Of a stretch of DNA of 64,000 nt, positions 57,720-64,000 are shown piece after piece (positions within the stretch are counted from its first letter, which is position 1; each line of letters begins with the position of its first letter). The stretch is from Candidatus Omnitrophota bacterium (GTDB lineage Bacteria; Omnitrophota; Gorgyraeia; 2-01-FULL-45-10). The notes beneath the pieces are model-generated. The model was not told the origin of the DNA. It saw nothing but the letters and a program-made list of their open reading frames with translations, and ran no database searches. The DNA is taken from the NCBI GenBank assembly GCA_041650805.1, contig JBAZKM010000001.1:124001-188000 (forward strand). Reading direction: 5' to 3'. The translations under genes and the position numbers were made by a program.

Positions 57720-58723
57720 TTGATCTCCGCGATTTTATCAATTATCCCGTACAGGTCATTGCATATCAAATCTGTCGTGTTATTCTCAAATTGTTTTCTA
57801 TATCTTTCTATAAGATGGTTTATCCAATACATCAAGAGCATCGGCCTTATAAATTCGCTGTTTATCGCGGTGATATTAATATACTCAGCAATGATCTCTC
57901 TTTCCAAGCCGACAAAATCCAATTTTAAAAATCTATCCGCGAATATCTCGGATGTGTCTTTACCTGTCAGCATACTGTCTCTATACAGCAAAAGATAAAA
58001 TATATCGAGAAGAGGAAGCCCTCTCTCCCTGGACAGATCCCAGTCAATTACACCTCTTATTCCCCAGTGCTTCTTGTCAAATAGTACATTTTCGACCTTA
58101 TAGTCGCCATGGAACCACACCGTCTTAAGCCGTTTCCCGATCAGCCGCTTCTTAAGCATCTTCTCCAAGCGTAAAAGCTTTTCTTTGTATTCACCCTTAA
58201 GATAATAGGACAGTTTGACAATGCTTTTGGCAAATAGACGCTTAAAATATATTTCGTCTATGGTGATCTCCTGCGCCGTCTCTTTATGAAATTCGGTTAT
58301 GAAATCGGCTGCTTTTATCACAAGTTCGTCCATCCTGTTAAGCGGGATATCTATTGCCGCGCCGGGAAGACGCGTTTCGCAATAATATGGTTGACCGTCG
58401 AACCTGCCTTCCTTCAGAAAACGCGGCACGAAAGAAGAGATGCCCGTCTTGCATAGTTTTTTCAGCATCATCTTATTAAGACGACATCGCGCAGTGCTTA
58501 AGCGATCCATCGGCATCTTCACTATGGTATCGTTCGTCACTATTATCAGCGTATTCGGCTTTCCGATAATGATCTTATCGATACCCCTCAAGCCGATATG
58601 CCTCACTGCCTTCCGGGCCATATCTACCGATCCGGCATCCTGCAATAAAGGATTCTGCAGGATCGCGGATCGCACAGAATCTTTCAGGATCATGATATTG
58701 TCTTTGAGTTCGCTTATTGTCAT
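57716..58723 (-). CDS. Aminoglycoside phosphotransferase-fold kinase
   Basis: A 335-aa protein of the APH/choline-kinase fold: nucleotide-binding region LIIVTNDTIVKMPMDRLS, catalytic loop VWFHGDYKVENVLFDKKHWGIRGVIDWDLSRERGLPLLDIFYLLLYRD with Asp-Asn and the metal-binding Asp. The C-terminus is helical. In polysaccharide clusters such kinases phosphorylate a sugar, choline-like or polyol substituent. Overlaps the epimerase gene upstream by 4 nt and the flippase downstream by 4 nt. Substrate unknown. Confidence 0.85.
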   Translation of the reverse strand: MTISELKDNIMILKDSVRSAILQNPLLQDAGSVDMARKAVRHIGLRGIDKIIIGKPNTLIIVTNDTIVKMPMDRLSTARCRLNKMMLKKLCKTGISSFVPRFLKEGRFDGQPYYCETRLPGAAIDIPLNRMDELVIKAADFITEFHKETAQEITIDEIYFKRLFAKSIVKLSYYLKGEYKEKLLRLEKMLKKRLIGKRLKTVWFHGDYKVENVLFDKKHWGIRGVIDWDLSRERGLPLLDIFYLLLYRDSMLTGKDTSEIFADRFLKLDFVGLEREIIAEYINITAINSEFIRPMLLMYWINHLIERYRKQFENNTTDLICNDLYGIIDKIAEIK

Positions 58724-59748
58724 ATTTTAGTATTGTGTATAGAGTATTGGGTATTGAGCAAAGACCTAAAATATTCTACGGTCCTTCTCAGCCCCTCTTC
58801 GAAATTTACCGCCGGTTTGTAGCCGAGCTTCGCGGTGATCTTCGAGATATCGGCGAGGGTCCGGAATACGTCTCCGGCTCGAGTAGGCGTGTGGATTGGC
58901 GCTATCGATTTGCCGGTGATTTTGTTGAGTAATACTACGAGTTCCAGGATCGAATTATCCGAGCTGCAAGCAACATTGAATACTTCGCAAAATGTCGACG
59001 CTTCACTGTGGACTGTGGACTGTGGACTGTGGACTCTTGTGGTAGCCGCGAGTATATTCGCCTGAACGACGTTATCAACGTACGTAAAGTCCCTCGACTG
59101 CTTTCCCGTCCCGTGGATCGGCGGTTGCTTATCATTGAGGATGCAATCGATAAATTTAGGTATAACTACGGCGTATTCATCATCAAGCGACTGTCTTGGA
59201 CCAAAGACGTTAAAATATCTCAGGTTTACGGTCTCCAGGCCGTAGTTTTCGCTATACACTCTCGAATAATACTCGCCGGCCAGTTTCGTCAGGGCATACG
59301 GCGATATGAGAAGCGGCGCATCTGTCTCGCTCTGCGGGAACTTCTGCGTGTCTCCGTAGATCGCGCTCGTTGAAGCGATCACAACGCGTTTTACCTTCGA
59401 CTTGAGCGCGGCCTGTAGGATATTAAGTGTTCCGTCGATATTTACGGCATTATACTCGTGCGGCAGTTCGAGCGACTTCGGCACGCTTCGCAGGGCGGCC
59501 TGGTGGAGGACGTAGTCGACGCCGTTGCATGCGTCGAGACAAACGTCGTAGTCGCGAATATCGCCTCGTATTAACTCGAAGTCACCAGGACACCAGGTCA
59601 CCAGGTCACCAGTAAAAGCAAAACTTAGATTGGACTCCTTGCCGCTCGAAAAGTTGTCGAGAACCCGCACAAAGTGACCATCGTTTAGTAAACGCTCTGT
59701 GATATGGGAGCCGATAAACCCGGCACCGCCGGTTACGAGAAAGCGCAT
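58720..59748 (-). CDS. UDP-sugar 4-epimerase (WbpP/GalE-like) carrying repeat insertions
   Basis: A 342-aa extended SDR: FLVTGGAGFIGSHITERLL, VDYVLHQAALRSVPKSLELPHEYNAVNIDGTLNIL, ASTSAIYGD, SPYALTKLAGEYYS (catalytic Tyr-Lys), LRYFNVFGPRQ and GKQSRDFTYVDNVVQANILAA. Closest in pattern to WbpP-type UDP-GlcNAc/GalNAc 4-epimerases. Start ATG 59748 has a perfect AAGGAGG nine bases upstream; the longer frame to 59820 is repeat-derived. Three repeat arrays are translated: an 8-nt array (59581-59612, TGDLVTWCPGD), a 7-nt array (59007-59034, VHSPQSTVHS) and a third forming the C-terminus NTQYSIHNTK. Catalytic motifs are untouched, so it is probably active. Confidence 0.92.
   Translation of the reverse strand: MRFLVTGGAGFIGSHITERLLNDGHFVRVLDNFSSGKESNLSFAFTGDLVTWCPGDFELIRGDIRDYDVCLDACNGVDYVLHQAALRSVPKSLELPHEYNAVNIDGTLNILQAALKSKVKRVVIASTSAIYGDTQKFPQSETDAPLLISPYALTKLAGEYYSRVYSENYGLETVNLRYFNVFGPRQSLDDEYAVVIPKFIDCILNDKQPPIHGTGKQSRDFTYVDNVVQANILAATTRVHSPQSTVHSEASTFCEVFNVACSSDNSILELVVLLNKITGKSIAPIHTPTRAGDVFRTLADISKITAKLGYKPAVNFEEGLRRTVEYFRSLLNTQYSIHNTKI
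58731..58758. repeat. Heptanucleotide array, 4 units (TATTGGG type)
   Basis: Units TATTGTG, TATAGAG, TATTGGG, TATTGAG. Read on the minus strand they encode the last residues of the epimerase. Confidence 0.8.
59007..59034. repeat. Heptanucleotide array, 4 perfect units (TGTGGAC)
   Basis: Four identical TGTGGAC units inside the epimerase gene, in frame, before the conserved VFNVAC strand. Same unit family as the arrays at 36024 and 61757. Confidence 0.9.
59581..59612. repeat. Octanucleotide array, 4 units (GTCACCAG)
   Basis: Units GTCACCAG, GACACCAG, GTCACCAG, GTCACCAG inside the epimerase gene, encoding part of TGDLVTWCPGD. The only array with 8-nt period. Confidence 0.85.
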
Positions 59749-59767
59749 CGTGTGTTGCCTCCTTGAT

Positions 59768-59816
59768 CTGGTTATCGGTGATCGGTTTTCGGTTAACGGT
59801 TTGCGGTGTTCGGTGT
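59768..59816. repeat. Heptanucleotide array, 6-7 units (TCGGTTA type)
   Basis: Units TCGGTGA, TCGGTTT, TCGGTTA, ACGGTTT, GCGGTGT, TCGGTGT after GGTTA. Lies between the epimerase ribosome binding site and the stop codon of the four-helix-bundle gene. Inverted relative to 60211 and 60880. Confidence 0.85.
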
Positions 59817-60191
59817 TCATGAATAACTTCCGCTCGTTCGCAGACCTTTGATCAAATTCCTAAGCATTCTTGAAGTATGATCGATCTCTTCCAATAATTC
59901 TTTTTCAGTATCTTTGCCTATGTATTCCAGCTCTTTAGAAATTGTTATTTGGGTTTCCAATTCCGACGCTGAGCCCAACGATATGTAAATAAATTGAATA
60001 TACTCATTTTTGGACTGCCTTGATTTTCCCTCAGCTATATTTGACGGAATCGATACAGCTGCCCTGCGCATCTGATTTATCAAACCATAAGTCTCTTCCT
60101 TAGGATACTTTTGAGTTGTAATATATATCCTCTTAACTAATTGTATGGATTTTTGCCAAACATCCAAGTCGCGAAAACTCTTAATATCCAT
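59817..60191 (-). CDS. Four-helix-bundle protein, 23S rRNA-IVS family (right copy)
   Basis: A 124-aa member of the same family as the gene at 35668: FRDLDVWQKSIQLVKRIY, YPKEETYGLINQMRRAAVSIPSNIAEGKSRQSKNEYIQFIYISLGSASELETQITISKELEYI. Sequence identity to the left copy is moderate, so they are not a recent duplication. It is flanked by inverted 7-nt arrays of the TTATCGG family (59768 and 60211), which differ in unit from those of the left copy. It separates the tyrosine-kinase and epimerase genes of the EPS operon and reads in operon direction. Confidence 0.92.
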   Translation of the reverse strand: MDIKSFRDLDVWQKSIQLVKRIYITTQKYPKEETYGLINQMRRAAVSIPSNIAEGKSRQSKNEYIQFIYISLGSASELETQITISKELEYIGKDTEKELLEEIDHTSRMLRNLIKGLRTSGSYS

Positions 60192-60210
60192 TCGGACTCC
60201 CTCTTATTAT

Positions 60211-60245
60211 CCGAAAACCGATAACCCAACACCGATAACCACTTA
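60211..60245. repeat. Heptanucleotide array, 4-5 units (CCGATAA type)
   Basis: Units CCGAAAA, CCGATAA, CCCAACA, CCGATAA between the ORF6N and four-helix-bundle genes. Its reverse complement matches the array at 59768 (GGTTATCGGTG... TTTTCGG). Confidence 0.85.
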
Positions 60246-60250
60246 GCGAT

Positions 60251-60775
60251 TTACTCCGCATGAAACCCGATTCTACGCTTAGGCGGTTCAGGTGTAGGCG
60301 TCATGAGCTGCCGGATTGCCTCGAATATCGTCAAGATGTCAGTATCGTGTTTTGATACCTTATGTTCAAGCTCGCGTAACTTTGCCGCAAGTTCCTTATG
60401 GGTCGCGAGTATTTCTCTGAGCTTAACAAAAGCTCGCATTATTACAATGTTAACCTGAACGGCTCTTTCACTATTTAAAACACTTGAGAGCATCGCAACC
60501 CCTTGTTCAGTAAAAGCATAGGGAAGATATTTAATATGTTTTCCATGTACTCCTCTTAAGGTCACAATTTGTGACCTTAAGATATCCACCTCATCCCACG
60601 TCAGTTGAAACATAAAATCTTCCGGGAATCTTTTTAAATTACGTTTTACAGCCTGAGTTAGCACTTTGGCCTCTACACCATAAAGCTCTGCCAGGTGCAT
60701 GCTTAGCATGACCTTAAGCCCTCTTATGACAAAGATCCGATTCTCAATCACTTCCTGCGCTAATATTTGCTTCAT
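60251..60775 (-). CDS. ORF6N domain protein (right copy)
   Basis: A 174-aa protein with ORF6N domain (IENRIFVIRGLKVMLSMHLAELYGVEAKVLTQAVKRNLKRFPEDFMFQLT, YAFTEQGVAMLSSVLNSERAVQVNIVIMRAFVKLREIL), coiled coil (LRELEHKVSKHDTDILTIFEAIRQLM) and a Pro-rich tail PTPEPPKRRIGFHAE almost the same as in the two left copies. AAAGGAGGAAAGC precedes the ATG. Together with the four-helix-bundle gene it forms a cassette between EPS genes. Confidence 0.9.
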   Translation of the reverse strand: MKQILAQEVIENRIFVIRGLKVMLSMHLAELYGVEAKVLTQAVKRNLKRFPEDFMFQLTWDEVDILRSQIVTLRGVHGKHIKYLPYAFTEQGVAMLSSVLNSERAVQVNIVIMRAFVKLREILATHKELAAKLRELEHKVSKHDTDILTIFEAIRQLMTPTPEPPKRRIGFHAE

Positions 60776-60866
60776 GCTTTCCTCCTTTTTGTAAGTTTAA
60801 CATCTTATTATTCTCCCCTACTATATAAGATGCTAAAAGGAGGAAAATTATTGCAACATCTTTTAT
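60776..60866 (-). promoter_or_regulatory. Conserved upstream block of ORF6N genes (right copy)
   Basis: On the minus strand TTGCAATAATTTTCC (60856 downwards), then AGCATCT, TATATAG and GGGG, matching the block at 34362-34403. CATCTTAT and ATAAGATG form an inverted repeat with 8-nt arms around it (60801-60832), a possible operator. Confidence 0.5.
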
Positions 60867-60879
60867 CTTTTCTTACCAA

Positions 60880-60921
60880 CCTCTAACCGAAAACCTATAA
60901 CCGATAACCTATAACGCTAAA
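60880..60921. repeat. Heptanucleotide array, 6 units (CCTATAA/CCGATAA type)
   Basis: Units CCTCTAA, CCGAAAA, CCTATAA, CCGATAA, CCTATAA, CGCTAAA. It contains the stop codon of the tyrosine-kinase gene and forms the outer edge of the right cassette, inverted with respect to 59768. Confidence 0.85.
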
Positions 60922-61738
60922 CGCCCACCGTCTCCTTCCGATAATACGCCTCGTCGCTGTACTTGTGGACGTAACGGTAGAGGTAATGAGGAAGGTGATA
61001 CTCAACGTTCGTCATTATGTAGCCGATCGTCCTGGCGTGGGCCTGGTGAAGGCGCTGTTCGGCGTGGCGTATTATATCGCGCTGGGTCCTGCCTGCCTGT
61101 ATGATCATTATGACACCGTCCGCTATAGTGCCGAGGACGCAAGGGTCCGTCAGGGGCATGATCGGAGGCGAATCGATGAATATATAGTCGAACCTTGTCT
61201 TCATAGAGGCGAGAAGGTTCTTCATGTTCTTAGACGCCAGGAGTTCGGCCGGGTTCTTGGGCACCCTGCCTGAAGGCATGACCGTCAAATTCTCGATATC
61301 CTGGCTTACGAACGTTATTTCGGCCTCGGCCTCCCCTTTCAGCACTTCGGACAATCCGGGGTTCGAGTGTATCCCGAGGTACTTCGCGATCCTGCCTTTA
61401 CGCATATCGGCGTCTATCAGCAGGATGCTCTTATTATTGAGGTCGTGCGCCATGGTCATCGCGAGGTTTATCGTGGTAACGGTCTTCCCCTCACCGCTTA
61501 TGGAGCTTGTGATGAGGAACGTCTTGAGGTCCCTCGTCTCCCGCATGCTCTGGATGTTGGTACGTATTATCTTGTACTGCTCGCCGATCGGCGAGGACGG
61601 GTCATGGAACGCGACGATGTGCGGTTCGATCCTGGTGTTCTCGACCTTCTTTATCACATACTCAAGCTCCGGCTTTTTCTGTATCCTTTGTATGCGCTCG
61701 TCGGTGACTTTCTTCAATGCATCTGTTATTTTACCCAT
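60917..61738 (-). CDS. Tyrosine autokinase, CpsD/CapB type (PEP-CTERM locus type)
   Basis: A 273-aa BY-kinase cytoplasmic domain: IIRTNIQSMRETRDLKTFLITSSISGEGKTVTTINLAMTMA (Walker A), LLIDADMRKGRIAKYLG (Walker A'), FDYIFIDSPPIM (Walker B) and a C-terminal tyrosine cluster (YHLPHYLYRYVHKYSDEAYYRK) for autophosphorylation. It resembles the kinase typical of PEP-CTERM EPS loci. It works with the Wzz-like protein encoded two genes upstream to control chain length and export. The stop codon lies in a 7-nt array, so the last residues (TVGV) may be repeat-derived. Confidence 0.93.
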   Translation of the reverse strand: MGKITDALKKVTDERIQRIQKKPELEYVIKKVENTRIEPHIVAFHDPSSPIGEQYKIIRTNIQSMRETRDLKTFLITSSISGEGKTVTTINLAMTMAHDLNNKSILLIDADMRKGRIAKYLGIHSNPGLSEVLKGEAEAEITFVSQDIENLTVMPSGRVPKNPAELLASKNMKNLLASMKTRFDYIFIDSPPIMPLTDPCVLGTIADGVIMIIQAGRTQRDIIRHAEQRLHQAHARTIGYIMTNVEYHLPHYLYRYVHKYSDEAYYRKETVGV

Positions 61739-61752
61739 TCGTTTTTCTCCTT

Positions 61753-62655
61753 TTACTGTGGACCGTCGACTATGGACAGTGGACCATTCTGTAAATTGTG
61801 CAATATCTCATCAGAAACCTCTTCTTGCCCACCGGCCGATTTAGAACCCAGGCCGTAAAGCGCCTCGGCGACCGCTTCGCGGGCGATCTTTGCGGTGATC
61901 TTCTTCGACTCATATACCAGCCCGCTTATCAGGGCGTTGTGGCAGGCGACGTTGATGAGGCGCGGGACCCCTCCGGAGAATTTGTATATCTCTTCTATCG
62001 CTTCATCCGAAAAGATCTCAGGATCCGTGCCGCCGGCCCTGGCAAGGCGATGCTTTATATACCTGGTCGTCTCTTCACGGCTCAGCGGTTCTATATGGTA
62101 ATGAAAAACGACCCTCTGCCTGAACTGTTCAAGTTTAGGCAGGGCCAGCTTCTGTTTCAACTCCGGCTGACCCATAAGCACTATCTGTATGAGCTTCTCC
62201 TTCTCCGTCTCCAGGTTGGAGAGCATCCTCACTTCCTCTATCACCGAAGGGGTCAGGTTCTGCGCCTCGTCTATTATGAGGACCACATTGACATCGCCAG
62301 AGGCCTGCTTAAGGAGATACTTATTTAGGGCGGAGATGAGGTGCGTCTTGGACGTAGACCTGTACTCTATATCCAGATCCTCGAGTATAGTCGTCAGGAG
62401 CTCCTTCTTCCCAAGGTGCGTATTGAGCACCAGGGCGACTTTCGTGGTCGGCTCAAGCCGGTTAAGGAGGGCTCGGGAGACGGTCGTCTTGCCGGCCCCT
62501 ATCTCGCCCGTTATCACGACGAACCCGTTACGCTCGCTTATGGCGAGAAGAAGGCAGTTGAGCGCCTCCTCGTGCTTGGGGCTAGCAAAGAAGAACTTCG
62601 AGTCCGGTGTCATATTGAACGGTCGATCGGTAAATCCGTAGAACTTTTCGTACAT
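61753..62655 (-). CDS. ExeA-like AAA ATPase (PEP-CTERM locus type)
   Basis: A 300-aa AAA ATPase: MYEKFYGFTDRPFNMTPDSKFFFASPKHEEALNCLLLAISERNGFVVITGEIGAGKTTVSRALL (Walker A), VVLIIDEAQNLTPSVIEEVRMLSNLETEKEKLIQIVLMGQPELKQKL (Walker B, sensor). This is the 'secretion ATPase' constantly present in exosortase/PEP-CTERM EPS loci, located between chain-length protein and kinase. The last ten residues GPLSIVDGPQ and the stop context are encoded by a 7-nt array, so the original C-terminus was replaced or extended. Confidence 0.94.
   Translation of the reverse strand: MYEKFYGFTDRPFNMTPDSKFFFASPKHEEALNCLLLAISERNGFVVITGEIGAGKTTVSRALLNRLEPTTKVALVLNTHLGKKELLTTILEDLDIEYRSTSKTHLISALNKYLLKQASGDVNVVLIIDEAQNLTPSVIEEVRMLSNLETEKEKLIQIVLMGQPELKQKLALPKLEQFRQRVVFHYHIEPLSREETTRYIKHRLARAGGTDPEIFSDEAIEEIYKFSGGVPRLINVACHNALISGLVYESKKITAKIAREAVAEALYGLGSKSAGGQEEVSDEILHNLQNGPLSIVDGPQ
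61757..61784. repeat. Heptanucleotide array, 4 units (TGTGGAC type)
   Basis: Units TGTGGAC, CGTCGAC, TATGGAC, AGTGGAC at the 3' end of the ATPase gene. With its flanks (about 61752-61787) it is identical in reverse complement to 35624-35659. Confidence 0.9.
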
Positions 62656-62667
62656 TGGATGCCCCTC

Positions 62668-63984
62668 CTAGTTACCCAGGAACACGTTGAATATGATCAC
62701 TACAAGCAATACTACGCCGGTCATGACAGAGATACCCGTTACCCGTGTATTATGGAGTTTCTGCGTCCTTATATCGTCTTCGGTCACTATCTTCGATACC
62801 GCCCCGAATATGGGCAGCTCCAGGAACGTCCTTGCCTCATCGATGCCGAGGAAAGAATGATCGAATAGCTCCATAAGGAATACCAATCCTATGCCCGCTC
62901 CGGCGCCTATCGCCAATCCCATGAAGAGGACCATCAGCTTATTGGGCTTTACCGGTTTTAGCGGAAGGCGCGCGGGGTCGAGTATCGTATATCTAGTCCC
63001 CTCCTTTGATGATTCGAGCCGCTGGGTGATCTTGGCGGTTTCGAGACGCTCGAGAAGCGTATTGTAGAGCTTCTTTGTGACATCCGCGTCACGCGCCTCG
63101 ACCTGGCTCAGCTTATCGAGAAGGAGCAGTTTATACAGCTTATCGTTAGTAGCGCTCGCTATCTTCGTCCTGTTCACGCCACCATCCTGCGCGTCTAAGC
63201 TCGAGGTCGATACTTCGTCTTTCAGTTTCTTCAAGTCCTCTTTAAGGGACTTTAGTTCGCTGTCGGAACCGGCGACCTGGGCGGCATCAAGTTCATAGTC
63301 GCCCTGGTCCATCTCGGCCCGTGCCGAAGCGATCTTCTTCTTCAATTCAAGGACGAGCGGGTGCTTCTCGGTCGAATCGACAAGGAGCTTCTTCAGCTGG
63401 TCCTCCATGGATGATATCTCGGACTGCTTCAGCTTCTTCTGATAAAGCCCAAGCTGGTCGTTTATGAACCCTACGGCGTCATCCGTCTCCTTATTCTGCT
63501 GTCTCAGGTTCTCGGCGATGAATATGTCGGTGATCGTTTTCACTATATTCTGCGCCTCGAGAGGGTTCTGGCCTTCATATGAGATGCGTATCAGACTGCT
63601 TCCCTTTAAACTCACCTCTATATTCTTCCTCAATTTCTTGACAAGCCCTTCAAACTGCCATTGTGTCTTTACATCCTTTGCGAGGTCCAACGCCTTTATG
63701 AGCTGGAGGATCCTGTCCCAGCCGAGTATCTGTTCACGCAGGACCTGGAGCCGCTGGGCGGTGCTGCTCGAAACCGCCAATCCCTGGATCAGCGGGTTGA
63801 TGATCCTCCCCTCTTCTACGAGGATCAGGGTCGATGCCTCATACACCTTGGGGAGCATGTTCCCGGCTATGATGCCTCCTACGATGCCTATAACAGCCGG
63901 TATGATTATGAACCACTTCCTCCTGAAGAATATCTTCAGGTAGTCGGCGGGGTTCTTCTGGGTCTGGATATTTTCGGTCATCAT
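62668..63984 (-). CDS. Wzz/GumC-type chain-length determinant (PEP-CTERM locus type)
   Basis: A 438-aa inner-membrane protein: N-terminal helix FFRRKWFIIIPAVIGIVGGIIAG, the Wzz opening EASTLILVEEGRIINPLIQGLAV, a long periplasmic coiled coil (about residues 165-330), the Pro-rich motif LDPARLPLKPVKPNKLMVLFMGLAIGAGAGIGLVFLMELFDHSF and, unusually for the family, one more hydrophobic helix at the very C-terminus (GVVLLVVIIFNVFLG). It sets EPS chain length with the tyrosine kinase. AAGGAG six bases before the ATG at 63984. First visible gene of the EPS operon; more may lie beyond the window edge. Confidence 0.93.
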   Translation of the reverse strand: MMTENIQTQKNPADYLKIFFRRKWFIIIPAVIGIVGGIIAGNMLPKVYEASTLILVEEGRIINPLIQGLAVSSSTAQRLQVLREQILGWDRILQLIKALDLAKDVKTQWQFEGLVKKLRKNIEVSLKGSSLIRISYEGQNPLEAQNIVKTITDIFIAENLRQQNKETDDAVGFINDQLGLYQKKLKQSEISSMEDQLKKLLVDSTEKHPLVLELKKKIASARAEMDQGDYELDAAQVAGSDSELKSLKEDLKKLKDEVSTSSLDAQDGGVNRTKIASATNDKLYKLLLLDKLSQVEARDADVTKKLYNTLLERLETAKITQRLESSKEGTRYTILDPARLPLKPVKPNKLMVLFMGLAIGAGAGIGLVFLMELFDHSFLGIDEARTFLELPIFGAVSKIVTEDDIRTQKLHNTRVTGISVMTGVVLLVVIIFNVFLGN

Positions 63985-64000
63985 TCTCTTCTCCTTATAT

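Overview
The window is a stretch of chromosome from an uncultivated, Gram-negative-type bacterium of middling GC content. It carries signal peptides with PEP-CTERM anchors, an exosortase, a lipoprotein and a Wzx/Wzz-type exopolysaccharide (EPS) system. The combination of exosortase/PEP-CTERM genes, stand-alone four-helix-bundle (23S-IVS type) and ORF6N genes, and abundant 7-nt tandem repeats reminds me of Omnitrophota or related candidate phyla. No rRNA or ribosomal-protein marker lies in the window, so this is inference.

Left part (1-24 kb), housekeeping. It begins with the end of a YjbQ-like gene, a YvlD-like membrane protein, a polytopic membrane protein and a DUF1846 protein. A promoter and a long leader with two terminator-like hairpins precede a tight cluster for carbamoyl phosphate and purine synthesis: carA, carB, purF, guaA, purS-purL fusion, purQ. 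CarA has lost all three glutaminase catalytic residues, while GuaA, PurQ and PurF next to it keep theirs. Next come an anchored protein of unknown role, a ParA ATPase fused to a glycogen-binding-type module, a small membrane protein, a LOG-family protein, mnmG (probably leaderless) and a YhcC-like radical SAM gene. On the minus strand are glgC and a GH113-type glycosidase preceded by a c-di-GMP-I riboswitch with its own terminator.

Middle part (24-34 kb), regulation and PEP-CTERM cargo, minus strand. There is a DUF134 regulator with a palindromic operator. A signalling operon encodes a HisKA-like protein lacking its histidine, an NtrC-type sigma-54 activator, a PocR-GAF sensor, a SurA-like lipoprotein and a HAMP-only membrane protein. 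A TPR protein and a membrane protein follow. Then an operon behind a good -24/-12 sigma-54 promoter encodes a 38-aa peptide, a sugar transferase with a signal peptide and a complete PEP-CTERM sequence fused to its N-terminus, and three PEP-CTERM proteins.

Right part (36-64 kb), minus strand. This is one long EPS operon: Wzz-like chain-length protein, ExeA-like ATPase, tyrosine autokinase, then WbpP/GalE-type epimerase, sugar/choline-type kinase, Wzx flippase, methyltransferase, several GT2/GT4/GT-C glycosyltransferases, O-antigen ligase-like protein, acyltransferase, AsnB, deacetylases, a GT4-GT4-GDP-mannose-3,5-epimerase fusion, a GH123-like protein, a papain-like protease, exosortase and EpsI. 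The likely logic is that c-di-GMP and sigma-54 signalling control EPS synthesis and the anchoring of PEP-CTERM proteins in it.

Cross-cutting feature. About nineteen short arrays of 7-nt (once 8-nt) units are scattered over the window, each locus with its own unit family. They sit at gene ends, often supply the stop codon, and twice lie in frame inside genes. Both four-helix-bundle genes are flanked on both sides by inverted arrays, and together with ORF6N genes they bracket the core EPS operon (36.0-59.75 kb) in mirror orientation. This looks like an undescribed kind of small mobile or recombination cassette.
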